Made by a program: the position numbers and the translations under genes | Part shown: positions 1-6,924 of the stretch, piece after piece | How the letters are laid out: every line of letters begins with the position of its first letter | Numbering within the stretch: the first letter of the stretch is position 1 | The notes under the pieces: generated by a model | The model's input: the letters and a program-made list of their open reading frames with translations, nothing else | Databases searched by the model: none | What the model was told of the DNA's origin: nothing | NCBI GenBank assembly: GCA_002371315.1 | Contig: DFHL01000005.1 | Coordinates: 1 to 11,443, forward strand | Direction of reading: 5' to 3' | DNA length: 11,443 nucleotides | Source of the DNA: Bacteroidales bacterium UBA3724 | GTDB lineage: Bacteria > Bacteroidota > Bacteroidia > Bacteroidales > P3

Positions 1-399
1 GACATCCTCGGTCACGCCCGGATAGACGGTGGACTCGTAGACGACGATGTCGCCTTTTGAGAGTAGGCCGCCCACGGTGCGCGAGGCACCGATGAGGGGC
101 TCGAGGTCGGGATGGTTGTTGCAGTCGACAGGTGTAGGCACAGCGACAATATAGACATTGCAGTCCTTGAGTGCATTGGGCTCGTCAGTTAGCGTCAGCT
201 TTCCGTCGCGGAGGGCCTGCCGCAGCTGTGTGGCATCGGTCTCCTTGGTGGTGTCGTCGGCTTGCAGAAGTTCTGCGACGCGACGACTGTTGCAGTCGTA
301 GCCCACAGTGGGGTAGCGCTTGGAGAAGAGCAGCGACAGCGGCAGCCCTACGTAGCCTAACCCGACAATGCCTATATGTATGTCCTCTGCTTTTATCAT
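1..399 (-). CDS. wbpA: UDP-N-acetylglucosamine 6-dehydrogenase (WbpA/TviB family), N-terminal part
   Basis: Only the first 133 codons are present; the gene runs off the left edge. I translated it directly from the ATG at 399. The N-terminal Rossmann fold carries GLGYVGLP (residues 13-20), the PTPVD motif (88-92) and the ESTVYPG stretch (122-128), which is the pattern of the UDP-glucose/GDP-mannose dehydrogenase superfamily and specifically its WbpA/WbpO/TviB branch. Members oxidise C6 of a UDP-HexNAc to the uronic acid with two NAD+, in the cytoplasm. Next to wbpB, wbpD and wbpE, the substrate is most likely UDP-GlcNAc, giving UDP-GlcNAcA, the first step of the diacetamido-uronic acid pathway. 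The start overlaps the wbpE stop by 4 nt (ATGA), so translation is coupled. The catalytic Cys and C-terminal domain lie outside the window, so UDP-GalNAc (WbpO/TviB type) cannot be excluded as substrate. Confidence 0.9.
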   Translation of the reverse strand, partial: MIKAEDIHIGIVGLGYVGLPLSLLFSKRYPTVGYDCNSRRVAELLQADDTTKETDATQLRQALRDGKLTLTDEPNALKDCNVYIVAVPTPVDCNNHPDLEPLIGASRTVGGLLSKGDIVVYESTVYPGVTEDV

Positions 400-1496
400 A
401 TTGTTTCTGTGACCAGTTCTATTTCTTGTTCAGTAAGATAGGGATGCATTGGCAGAGAGAGTACGGTCTGCGTCAGCCGCTCGGAAACGGGGCAGGGCTG
501 CTGCAGAGAGGCAATGTGGGCAAACGCCAGTTGGTGCGACATAGTGCGCGGGTAGTATACAGCCGACGGGATGCCGGCGGCTTTCAGGCGGGCCTGTAGT
601 GCGTCGCGGTTGTCGGTCTGAATGGTATATTGTGCGAAGGACGAGGTGACGGCAGGCGGCACGATGGGTGTCGCAACCTTGCCGCGCAGCCGTTCGTTAT
701 AGCTTTGGGCAATACGGTTGACGGCTGCAAGTTCATCGTCGAAATGTTTTAGTTTGACCTGCAATACGGCGGCTTGCAATGCATCGAGGCGCGAATTGAG
801 ACCTATGCGTATGTTGTCGTATTTTTCGGAGCCTTTGCCGTGCGCACGCAGTGAGCGGAGCAGGGCAGCACAATCGTCATTGTCGGTAAAGAGAGCACCG
901 CCGTCGCCATAGCAGCCAAGCGGCTTGGCAGGGAAGAAAGAGGTAGTGCCGATGTCGCCGAAGGAGCAGGCCTTACGGCTTCCGATGCTGCCGCCAAAGC
1001 CTTGTGCGCCGTCCTCTATGAGGTGCAGGTTCAATCCTTCACATAGCAGCTCGAGGTCGGTGAAGTCGGCCGGCTGGCCGAAAAGGTCGACGGCTATAAC
1101 CGCAGCGGGACGCAGGTCCGTATGGCTTTTTACGTGGTCGATTTTTTCGAACAGGTCGTCAACATCAATATTGAAGTCATTCTCGCACACATCTACAAAT
1201 ATCGGTGTGGCACCTTGCAATGCCACAGCTTCAGCTGTGGCGAAGAAGGTGAAGTCGGGCACGAAGACGGCATCGCCGGGGCCTATGCCGAGAGCCATCA
1301 GCGAAAGGCGCAGGGCGTCGGTGCCGCTGGCGCAGGTGATGCAATGTTTCACACCCACATAGTCGGCCAGCTGGCGTTCCAATCCGGCCACCACGTCGCC
1401 GAGTATGAACGAACCCGAAGCGGCAACACCGAGCAGCGCTGCATCGATTTCGGCCTTCATTGCCTCGTACTGTCTATGTAGATCGCGAAACTGCAT
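396..1496 (-). CDS. wbpE: PLP-dependent aminotransferase WbpE (UDP-2-acetamido-2-deoxy-3-oxo-glucuronate aminotransferase)
   Basis: This is a 366-residue DegT/DnrJ/EryC1/StrS-family sugar aminotransferase of normal full length. Visible marks are the N-terminal FRDLHRQY, the cofactor-phosphate region ASGTDAL (56-62), EDGAQ with Asp162 (contacts the pyridine nitrogen), and the Schiff-base lysine Lys191 in SFFPAKPLG. Family knowledge: WbpE transfers the amino group of glutamate to the 3-keto sugar made by WbpB, giving UDP-GlcNAc(3NH2)A and releasing 2-oxoglutarate, which WbpB can use to reoxidise its NADH. Its place between wbpD (3-nt gap upstream) and wbpA (4-nt ATGA overlap downstream) supports this assignment over other DegT enzymes such as those for perosamine or QuiNAc4N. 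Substrate specificity is inferred from the neighbours, not from residues. Confidence 0.93.
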   Translation of the reverse strand: MQFRDLHRQYEAMKAEIDAALLGVAASGSFILGDVVAGLERQLADYVGVKHCITCASGTDALRLSLMALGIGPGDAVFVPDFTFFATAEAVALQGATPIFVDVCENDFNIDVDDLFEKIDHVKSHTDLRPAAVIAVDLFGQPADFTDLELLCEGLNLHLIEDGAQGFGGSIGSRKACSFGDIGTTSFFPAKPLGCYGDGGALFTDNDDCAALLRSLRAHGKGSEKYDNIRIGLNSRLDALQAAVLQVKLKHFDDELAAVNRIAQSYNERLRGKVATPIVPPAVTSSFAQYTIQTDNRDALQARLKAAGIPSAVYYPRTMSHQLAFAHIASLQQPCPVSERLTQTVLSLPMHPYLTEQEIELVTETI

Positions 1497-1499
1497 CGA

Positions 1500-1979
1500 C
1501 TATTCCTCCACTTTACCTATTATTTTGGCCGGGACGCCGGCAACTATTGCATAATCGGGCACATCTTTGGTCACCACGGCACCGGCACCCACAAGGGCGT
1601 GGCGGCCAATGGTGTGGCCGCAAACGATGGTGGCGTTGGCACCTATAGAAGCACCCTCGCGGACCAGGGTACGCTCATAGTGGCCATTGGCCGGACGGTC
1701 CATACGCGGCATCAGCACGTTGGTGAACACACAGCTGGGGCCGAGGAAGACATTGTCCTCGACTTCCACCCCCTCATACACGGATACGTTGTTCTGAATG
1801 CGCACGCCGTTGCCGATGCGGACATTGGGGCCGATGTTGACATTCTGCCCCAAGGAACAACGTTCACCAAGCACAGCGCCACTCTGGATATGGCAGAAAT
1901 GCCACACCTTGGTGCCGGCTCCGATGGTCACGCCATCGTCGACATAGCTGCTCTCGTGTATGAATACATTATCTACCAT
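1500..1979 (-). CDS. wbpD: UDP-3-amino-hexuronate N-acetyltransferase WbpD (left-handed beta-helix)
   Basis: This 159-residue protein is built almost entirely of hexapeptide repeats ([LIV]-G-x4), for example the run of SLGQNVNIG, VRIGNGV and ASIGANATIV. It also shows KVWHF (residues about 24-28), IQNNVSVYEGV and GPSCVFTNV, all recognisable from WbpD-type 3-N-acetyltransferases. It ends with the usual VAGVPAKIIG. Members form trimers and move acetyl from acetyl-CoA to the 3-amino group of UDP-GlcNAc(3NH2)A, giving UDP-GlcNAc(3NAc)A. Its start overlaps the wbpB stop by 7 nt, and wbpE begins 3 nt after its own stop. From memory the Pseudomonas aeruginosa protein is about 190 residues, so this copy lacks a C-terminal extension; the beta-helix and the closing motif are intact, so it should still be functional. 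Confidence 0.93.
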   Translation of the reverse strand: MVDNVFIHESSYVDDGVTIGAGTKVWHFCHIQSGAVLGERCSLGQNVNIGPNVRIGNGVRIQNNVSVYEGVEVEDNVFLGPSCVFTNVLMPRMDRPANGHYERTLVREGASIGANATIVCGHTIGRHALVGAGAVVTKDVPDYAIVAGVPAKIIGKVEE

Positions 1980-2938
1980 CCGAAGGGGTGTTTACTTAGT
2001 GGATACTTGGCCAGAGGATGATAGTCACCCACAAGGCCGACTGGTTGTGCATTGCGTATATCGTGCACTATTTGTATGCAATTGCGGGCTTCGGAAATCG
2101 AGAATCCCTCACCTGCCAATATCTTTTCATAGCTTTGGGTGTGCAGTTCTGTGAAACCTTGGCTAAACTCAAACTCCTCGCCGTCGACATATATGGCGCG
2201 GAATGTGCGTTTTCCCTGCGCGGTGGCTTCCGCTGGAAGCGTATCGGCATTGATACTCAAGAAATAACGAACCCGTGCCCGCTGCAACTCCAAGTAGCCC
2301 GCCACACGGTCGTGCGAGGCCACATTAACCACATTTTTCGTAACGTCGCCAAATATCCAGCTCAACATATCATAAAAATGCACTCCTATATTGGTGGCAA
2401 CGCCGCCGCTTTTGCGCACATCGCCTTTCCAAGAGGCATAGTACCAGTTGCCACGCGAGGTAATGTACGTCAGGTCGACATCGTACACCTTATCCTTCGG
2501 CCCATTCAAAATCTTTTCACGCAAGGCCTCCACCGAAGGGTGCAGACGCAGCTGGAGTATGGTATATGCCTTGTGGCCTGTCTCCTGTTCCACACGTTCC
2601 AGACCGTCGATGTTCCAAGGGTTGAGAACCACCGGCTTTTCGCATATCACATCGGCACCAAGTCGCAAACCATAACGGGTATGGGCATCGTGAAGGTAGT
2701 TCGGCGTGCACACCGAGACGATATCGATAGCCTCACCCCTGCCCTTCAGCAGACTGTTGTGACGGTCGAAAAGTTCCTGTTCGGTGAAGAATGCCGCATC
2801 AGGGAAATAGGAATCCAATATACCCACGCTGTCGCTCTTGTCATAGGCCGACACCAGACGGTTGCCCGTCTCCTTGATGGCCTTGAGATGACGCGGAGCC
2901 ACATAGCCCCCAACCCCGATGATGGCGAAATTCTTCAT
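1973..2938 (-). CDS. wbpB: UDP-N-acetyl-glucosaminuronate 3-dehydrogenase WbpB (Gfo/Idh/MocA family)
   Basis: This is a 321-residue NAD-dependent oxidoreductase with an N-terminal Rossmann fold (MKNFAIIGVGGYVAPRH, residues 1-17), the Gfo/Idh/MocA signature EKP (100-102, Lys101 likely catalytic) and a C-terminal substrate domain with ATNIGVHFYD (181-190, His187). Stretches such as LVSAYD, DLTYITSRGNWY and NGEE-like VDGEEFEFSQGFTELH match P. aeruginosa WbpB closely as I remember it. The enzyme oxidises C3 of UDP-GlcNAcA to the 3-keto sugar with tightly bound NAD+ and works as a pair with WbpE. The ATG overlaps the stop of the WecA-like gene upstream (ATGA), and the end overlaps the wbpD start by 7 nt. 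Length and motifs look intact. Confidence 0.94.
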   Translation of the reverse strand: MKNFAIIGVGGYVAPRHLKAIKETGNRLVSAYDKSDSVGILDSYFPDAAFFTEQELFDRHNSLLKGRGEAIDIVSVCTPNYLHDAHTRYGLRLGADVICEKPVVLNPWNIDGLERVEQETGHKAYTILQLRLHPSVEALREKILNGPKDKVYDVDLTYITSRGNWYYASWKGDVRKSGGVATNIGVHFYDMLSWIFGDVTKNVVNVASHDRVAGYLELQRARVRYFLSINADTLPAEATAQGKRTFRAIYVDGEEFEFSQGFTELHTQSYEKILAGEGFSISEARNCIQIVHDIRNAQPVGLVGDYHPLAKYPLSKHPFGW

Positions 2939-4137
2939 TTTATGCTGTGCGATATTAATTGTTTGCGCCTGCCGTCAATGATTCTCCTGATCCAGCCTCC
3001 CACAACTTCCAAACGGTCACTGTGGCGCTTGCATCGTTTGGAAATCTTGATATAAAATGATATATGGTTGTTTTTCAAATACTCCAAGAAGAAATATGGC
3101 ATCCACAGAAAAACGATGCCGGCAACCAGTACAACAATAAACTGCATTGCAACATTCATCTCCGTCATAGCCGTCAAAAACCATACGGCAACAACAGCCA
3201 TATTCTGCATCATAATTTTAAGAGTGGCCAGCAAATGGCTCATTCCCAAATCGACATAAGCGTGATGCAGGTGGGTCCTGTCGGGTTCAAACGGCGACTT
3301 GCCCTTCAGCATCCTCATTATCACGACACGGAACAGGTCGAAAATCATCGCCGAAAGCAGCGCAACAAGGAAACTGACAAAAAAGCGGTCTACCAGGAAT
3401 TCATTTTCAACAGCGTAATACGTGTCGGGACAAGCCAAGATAAAGATGAAAAGTCCCAGAACCAACGACCCCGAATCGCCCATATACATCTTGTAGCGCT
3501 CCGAAAAGACGTTGAAAAAGAAGAATGAAACCATTACGCCGACGACAATGAACGACAGTATAGCCTGAGTCGTAAAGCCGTGACACACATTCCAGTAGCC
3601 CATAACAGCCCCGGCAAGCACGCCAAGCCCCGACGCCAATCCGTCGATGCCGTCAACGAAATTGACAGCATTAAAAATCAGCAGTCCCGAATACACTGTC
3701 AGCAAAAACGAGGCCCACAGAGGCATATCATTAAGCCCAAACAGACCATACATCGAATCAACACCGTTGTATCCTCCGAAAAACAGCAGCAGTATAGCAA
3801 AAATCTGCATCACAAGCTTGAACTTCCAACTCAACCCTATATTGTCGTCCAACATACCGAAAATATAGAGAATAACCATTACGCACATCGCCGGAAACAG
3901 GCTGCTCAAATCATAGAAAAGATTAAGCACGATACTTGTAATGCAAAGAACCAGCATAATGACCGTACCCCCCATCACGGCAACTGGACGGTCCTGCATC
4001 TTACGGGCGTTCGGATTGTCGGTCAAACGCTTGCGACGAGCCATCAGCACCACCATCGGCAGCACTATAGGCATCGTCAGCATTGGCAGAAGAGCGGATA
4101 ATATGTATAAAAATTCTGTACTTATCATAGATAGCAT
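2935..4137 (-). CDS. Polyprenyl-phosphate HexNAc-1-phosphate transferase, MraY/WecA/TagO family
   Basis: This is a polytopic membrane protein with about ten or eleven hydrophobic segments. The family motifs are all present (numbered from a GTG start at 4182): NPNARK (57-61 region) with a MGG loop, GMLDDNIGLSWK with Asp112-Asp113 (Mg2+ site), NAVNFVDGIDGLASG (171-185), MGDSGS with Asp236, and the cytosolic DRTHLHH (301-307). It should transfer GlcNAc-1-P or a related HexNAc-1-P from the UDP-sugar to undecaprenyl phosphate, the first step of repeat-unit assembly. I prefer the ATG at 4137 because the GTG at 4182 adds 15 residues before the first hydrophobic segment; ATG at 4128 is also possible. 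The last roughly 45 residues form an unusually basic tail (KISKRCKRH, RRIIDGRRKQ). The gene is much more AT-rich than wzc. The first sugar could be GlcNAc or another UDP-HexNAc; the sequence does not decide. Confidence 0.9.
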   Translation of the reverse strand: MLSMISTEFLYILSALLPMLTMPIVLPMVVLMARRKRLTDNPNARKMQDRPVAVMGGTVIMLVLCITSIVLNLFYDLSSLFPAMCVMVILYIFGMLDDNIGLSWKFKLVMQIFAILLLFFGGYNGVDSMYGLFGLNDMPLWASFLLTVYSGLLIFNAVNFVDGIDGLASGLGVLAGAVMGYWNVCHGFTTQAILSFIVVGVMVSFFFFNVFSERYKMYMGDSGSLVLGLFIFILACPDTYYAVENEFLVDRFFVSFLVALLSAMIFDLFRVVIMRMLKGKSPFEPDRTHLHHAYVDLGMSHLLATLKIMMQNMAVVAVWFLTAMTEMNVAMQFIVVLVAGIVFLWMPYFFLEYLKNNHISFYIKISKRCKRHSDRLEVVGGWIRRIIDGRRKQLISHSIK

Positions 4138-4201
4138 ATTTCCATTGGTAAACACATCAGCAAATGGTAGCACATTTGACACGTGTATAAACTGCAGGAA
4201 T

Positions 4202-4209
4202 GGGGGGGG
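4202..4209. repeat. G8 homopolymer (C8 in the transcribed sense)
   Basis: Eight consecutive G on the plus strand lie in the 71-nt gap between rfbB and the WecA-like gene, 65 nt before its preferred ATG and 20 nt before the alternative GTG. The rest of the gap is very AT-rich, so the tract stands out. Reading upstream in frame from the GTG, the frame stays open through the tract to a TAG at 4228-4230, but no ATG is found there. Confidence 0.85.
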
Positions 4210-4253
4210 TAAAACATTGGTTATTATCTATTTATATAAAATATCATATTGCT

Positions 4254-5384
4254 TTATCTATTGCCGTACATCGACTCATAGTATTTTTCGTAGTCGCCAC
4301 TGGTTATATTGTCCATCCATTCCTGATTGTCAAGATACCAGCGAACAGTCTTCTCTATGCCCTCTTCAAACTGCAGACTGGGTTCCCATCCAAGTTCACG
4401 CTGCAGCTTGCTGCTGTCTATGGCATAGCGCATATCGTGGCCGGCACGGTCCGTGACGTAGGTTATAAGATCCATATCCTCGCCCTCCTTGCGGCCGAGC
4501 AGACGGTCCACAGTATTGATCAGCACCTTAATGATATCGATATTCTTCCATTCGTTGAAGCCACCGATATTATATGTCTCGGCAACAGCACCCTTGTGGA
4601 ATATCAAATCGATTGCCCGTGCGTGATCCTCAACATAGAGCCAGTCGCGGACATTTTCGCCCTTACCATAGACAGGCAACGGACGACGGTGACGTATATT
4701 ATTGATGAACAGCGGTATCAGCTTCTCAGGAAACTGGTATGGGCCATAATTGTTCGAGCAGTTTGTCACTATGGTCGGCAGACCGTAAGTGTCGTGGAAC
4801 GCGCGGACAAAGTGGTCGCTGCTGGCTTTCGATGCCGAATACGGGCTATGAGGCATATATTTCAAGTCCTCGGTGAAGAACTTTTCACCGTATGCCAGAT
4901 GGTGGGCACCGCTGGATGCCTTGGTCGTAAACGGCGGCTTGATGCCTTCAGGATGAGTCATTTCAAGGGCACCGTACACCTCGTCGGTCGAAATATGGTA
5001 GAAACGCTTGCCTTCAAACTTCTCGGGCAGCGACTCCCAGTACAGCTTGGCAGCCTGCAGCATACTCAGCGTACCCATAACGTTGGTGCGGGCAAAGGTG
5101 AACGGGTCTTTGATACTGCGGTCCACGTGGCTCTCGGCGGCAAGGTGGATCACACCGTCTATGTGCTCCTTTTGCATCAAAGCATAGATAGTGTCGAAGT
5201 CGCACACATCGGCCCGGACGAAAGTGTAGTTGGGCTTGCTCTCTATATCCTTGAGGTTGGCAAGGTTACCAGCGTATGTAAGCTTGTCCACATTGAAAAT
5301 GTGGTAGTCTGGATACTTGTTGACAAACAGTTTGACAACGTGGGTTCCGATAAATCCGGCACCGCCGGTGATGATGATATTCAT
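4254..5384 (-). CDS. rfbB: dTDP-glucose 4,6-dehydratase RfbB/RmlB
   Basis: This is a 376-residue extended-SDR enzyme, normal for Bacteroidales RmlB, which carries a longer central loop than the enterobacterial form. It shows the NAD+ site GGAGFIG (7-13), LAAESHVDRS (81-90), the catalytic triplet STDEVYG with Thr133-Asp134-Glu135, and YSASK (Tyr182, Lys186), then NCSNNYGPYQ and the C-terminal DRAGHD, also typical of RmlB. It converts dTDP-glucose to dTDP-4-keto-6-deoxyglucose, step two of dTDP-L-rhamnose synthesis. It follows rfbD after 22 nt and is the last of the four rfb genes here. The ATG at 5384 places the Rossmann motif at the usual distance from the N-terminus. Confidence 0.96.
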   Translation of the reverse strand: MNIIITGGAGFIGTHVVKLFVNKYPDYHIFNVDKLTYAGNLANLKDIESKPNYTFVRADVCDFDTIYALMQKEHIDGVIHLAAESHVDRSIKDPFTFARTNVMGTLSMLQAAKLYWESLPEKFEGKRFYHISTDEVYGALEMTHPEGIKPPFTTKASSGAHHLAYGEKFFTEDLKYMPHSPYSASKASSDHFVRAFHDTYGLPTIVTNCSNNYGPYQFPEKLIPLFINNIRHRRPLPVYGKGENVRDWLYVEDHARAIDLIFHKGAVAETYNIGGFNEWKNIDIIKVLINTVDRLLGRKEGEDMDLITYVTDRAGHDMRYAIDSSKLQRELGWEPSLQFEEGIEKTVRWYLDNQEWMDNITSGDYEKYYESMYGNR

Positions 5385-5406
5385 TGTCGTTTCTGTTTAA
5401 TTTTCT

Positions 5407-6267
5407 TTATTTCATATTCTGCAGACATTTCCCAAGCGAAACCGTCCAATGGGGAATCTCGATGCCGAAAGCCGACTTGATTTTCGTCTTGTCGAGCACC
5501 GAATATGAGGGACGCACCACCTTGCTCGGGAACTCGTCGCTGTGGCAAGGTTCTATCTTGCAGCCGCTCTTGCCACTCTGTCTGGCAATCTCGACGGCAA
5601 AGTCGTACCAGCTGCAAACGCCTTCATTGCTGTAGTGGTATATTCCGTCCTTGCCGCGGAAGCCCTCGCTCTCGACGATGTCGAACACCGTCTTCGCCAG
5701 GTCGCCAGCGTATGTCGGCGTACCCACCTGGTCGAAAACCACCTTGCACATTTCCTTCTCATCAAAAATACGGAGCATCGTCTTCACGAAATTCTTCCCA
5801 TATTCGCTGTACAGCCAGGCAGTGCGGACAAGCACACAGTGACATCCGATCTCGGCTATCGCCTGCTCGCCTTTCAGCTTCGTGCGGCCATAGGCTCCTG
5901 TGGGATTCGTCGAGGCATCCTCACGGCAGGGTCTGTTGTAGATGCCGCCGCCGAACACATAGTCCGTCGAGAAATGCACCAGCGTCCCGCCACTCACCTT
6001 CATAGCATCAGCCAGGTGGCGCACCGCCGTGCCGTTCACCAGCTCGGCCACTGACTCCTCGTCCTCGGCGCGGTCCACATTGGTGTAAGCGGCACAGTTG
6101 ATAATGACATTTATGCCATTGGTCAGCACAAAGTTAAGCACCGCATCGCGACGCGTGATGTCCAGATCCTCAACATCGGTAAAATAGTACCGATGCTGCG
6201 ATTCTTCGCCAAGCAGCCGCAAGTGGCGGCCCAACTGTCCATTGGCACCTGTCACAAGTATGTTCAT
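5407..6267 (-). CDS. rfbD: dTDP-4-dehydrorhamnose reductase RfbD/RmlD
   Basis: The 286-residue product begins MNILVTGANGQLG (nucleotide-binding GANGQLG, residues 7-13) and carries STDYVF (100-105), the catalytic YGRTK (Tyr126, Lys130) and RTAWLY, all RmlD hallmarks. It reduces dTDP-4-keto-L-rhamnose to dTDP-L-rhamnose with NADPH or NADH, the last step. I chose the ATG at 6267: it overlaps the rfbC stop as ATGA and puts the Rossmann motif at the N-terminus. A longer in-frame start at 6351 would add 28 residues lying inside rfbC in another frame, which has no counterpart in the family. Length agrees with typical RmlD (about 285-300). Confidence 0.96.
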   Translation of the reverse strand: MNILVTGANGQLGRHLRLLGEESQHRYYFTDVEDLDITRRDAVLNFVLTNGINVIINCAAYTNVDRAEDEESVAELVNGTAVRHLADAMKVSGGTLVHFSTDYVFGGGIYNRPCREDASTNPTGAYGRTKLKGEQAIAEIGCHCVLVRTAWLYSEYGKNFVKTMLRIFDEKEMCKVVFDQVGTPTYAGDLAKTVFDIVESEGFRGKDGIYHYSNEGVCSWYDFAVEIARQSGKSGCKIEPCHSDEFPSKVVRPSYSVLDKTKIKSAFGIEIPHWTVSLGKCLQNMK

Positions 6268-6818
6268 TCGCGCTCTCCCCCAATCTCTTTCAGTCGTGGA
6301 TGATTCTTGTCTTTTTCCGACAAGACGACCTTGTCGGCAGGCACAAGCCAATCGATACCCAAGTCAGGATCGTCCCACGCTATGGCACCTTCGCTGGCAG
6401 GGTTGTAGAAGTTGTCGCACTTGTACTGGAAAACGACCTCGTCGCTCAGCACCGAAAAGCCGTGCGCAAAGCCCTTGGGAATGAAGAGCTGGCGATGGCT
6501 GTCGGCCGTCAGCCTTACAGCCACATACTTGCCGAAGGTCTCCGAGTTGGGCCTGATGTCGACAGCGACATCAAGCACCTCGCCCTTCACCACACGCACC
6601 AGCTTGCTCTGAGCGTAGGGCGGACGCTGGAAGTGCAGCCCGCGCACCACACCGTAGTGCGATTTCGACTCGTTGTCCTGCACGAAATGTACCTTGAAGC
6701 CACTTTTCGCCTTGAATTCCTTCTCGTTGAAACTCTCGAAGAAATATCCGCGCTCGTCGCCGTACACCGTAGGCTCAACAATCAGCACTCCTGGTATCTC
6801 TGTTTTTATTATTTCCAT
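6264..6818 (-). CDS. rfbC: dTDP-4-dehydrorhamnose 3,5-epimerase RfbC/RmlC
   Basis: This 184-residue cupin-fold epimerase has the normal length. Marks include the N-terminal GVLIVEPTVYGDERGYF (about 10-26), RGLHFQ (59-64, catalytic base His62), KGEVLDVAVDIR (78-89), FIPKGFAHGF (112-121) and the tyrosine pair in QYKCDNFY (Tyr132 and Tyr138). It epimerises C3 and C5 of dTDP-4-keto-6-deoxyglucose. The stop overlaps the rfbD start (ATGA). A 106-nt gap separates it from rfbA upstream, the longest internal gap in the operon. I found no SD-like motif; the sequence just upstream of the ATG is AT-rich, as usual in Bacteroidetes. Confidence 0.96.
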   Translation of the reverse strand: MEIIKTEIPGVLIVEPTVYGDERGYFFESFNEKEFKAKSGFKVHFVQDNESKSHYGVVRGLHFQRPPYAQSKLVRVVKGEVLDVAVDIRPNSETFGKYVAVRLTADSHRQLFIPKGFAHGFSVLSDEVVFQYKCDNFYNPASEGAIAWDDPDLGIDWLVPADKVVLSEKDKNHPRLKEIGGERE

Positions 6819-6924
6819 TTTAAAATAGTATTCATTAGTTTTATTAGTCAGCCGACATTATCACCTCCCACACCGGATTTGGCAACTGTCCCTCTTCGTC
6901 GACTTCATTCTTTTTAGTTCATTC

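Noticed and set aside
2018..3055. Open frame of 345 codons on the plus strand opposite wbpB
   Set aside because: It is a shadow of wbpB. The minus-strand protein matches WbpB throughout.
4138..4182. GTG start adding 15 residues to the WecA-like protein
   Set aside because: ATG codons at 4137 and 4128 sit right before the first hydrophobic segment, where the family usually starts. The GTG is kept only as an alternative.
4200..5480. Open frame of 426 codons on the plus strand opposite rfbB
   Set aside because: It is a shadow of rfbB, which has intact motifs and normal length. No domain is recognisable in the antisense product.
6268..6351. 28-residue N-terminal extension of rfbD
   Set aside because: It lies inside rfbC in another frame and has no RmlD counterpart. 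The ATGA overlap at 6264-6267 gives a standard start.
6819..6924. Possible internal promoter or small gene between rfbA and rfbC
   Set aside because: No TAnnTTTG box, hairpin with T-run, or frame longer than about 16 codons was found. It looks like ordinary spacer.
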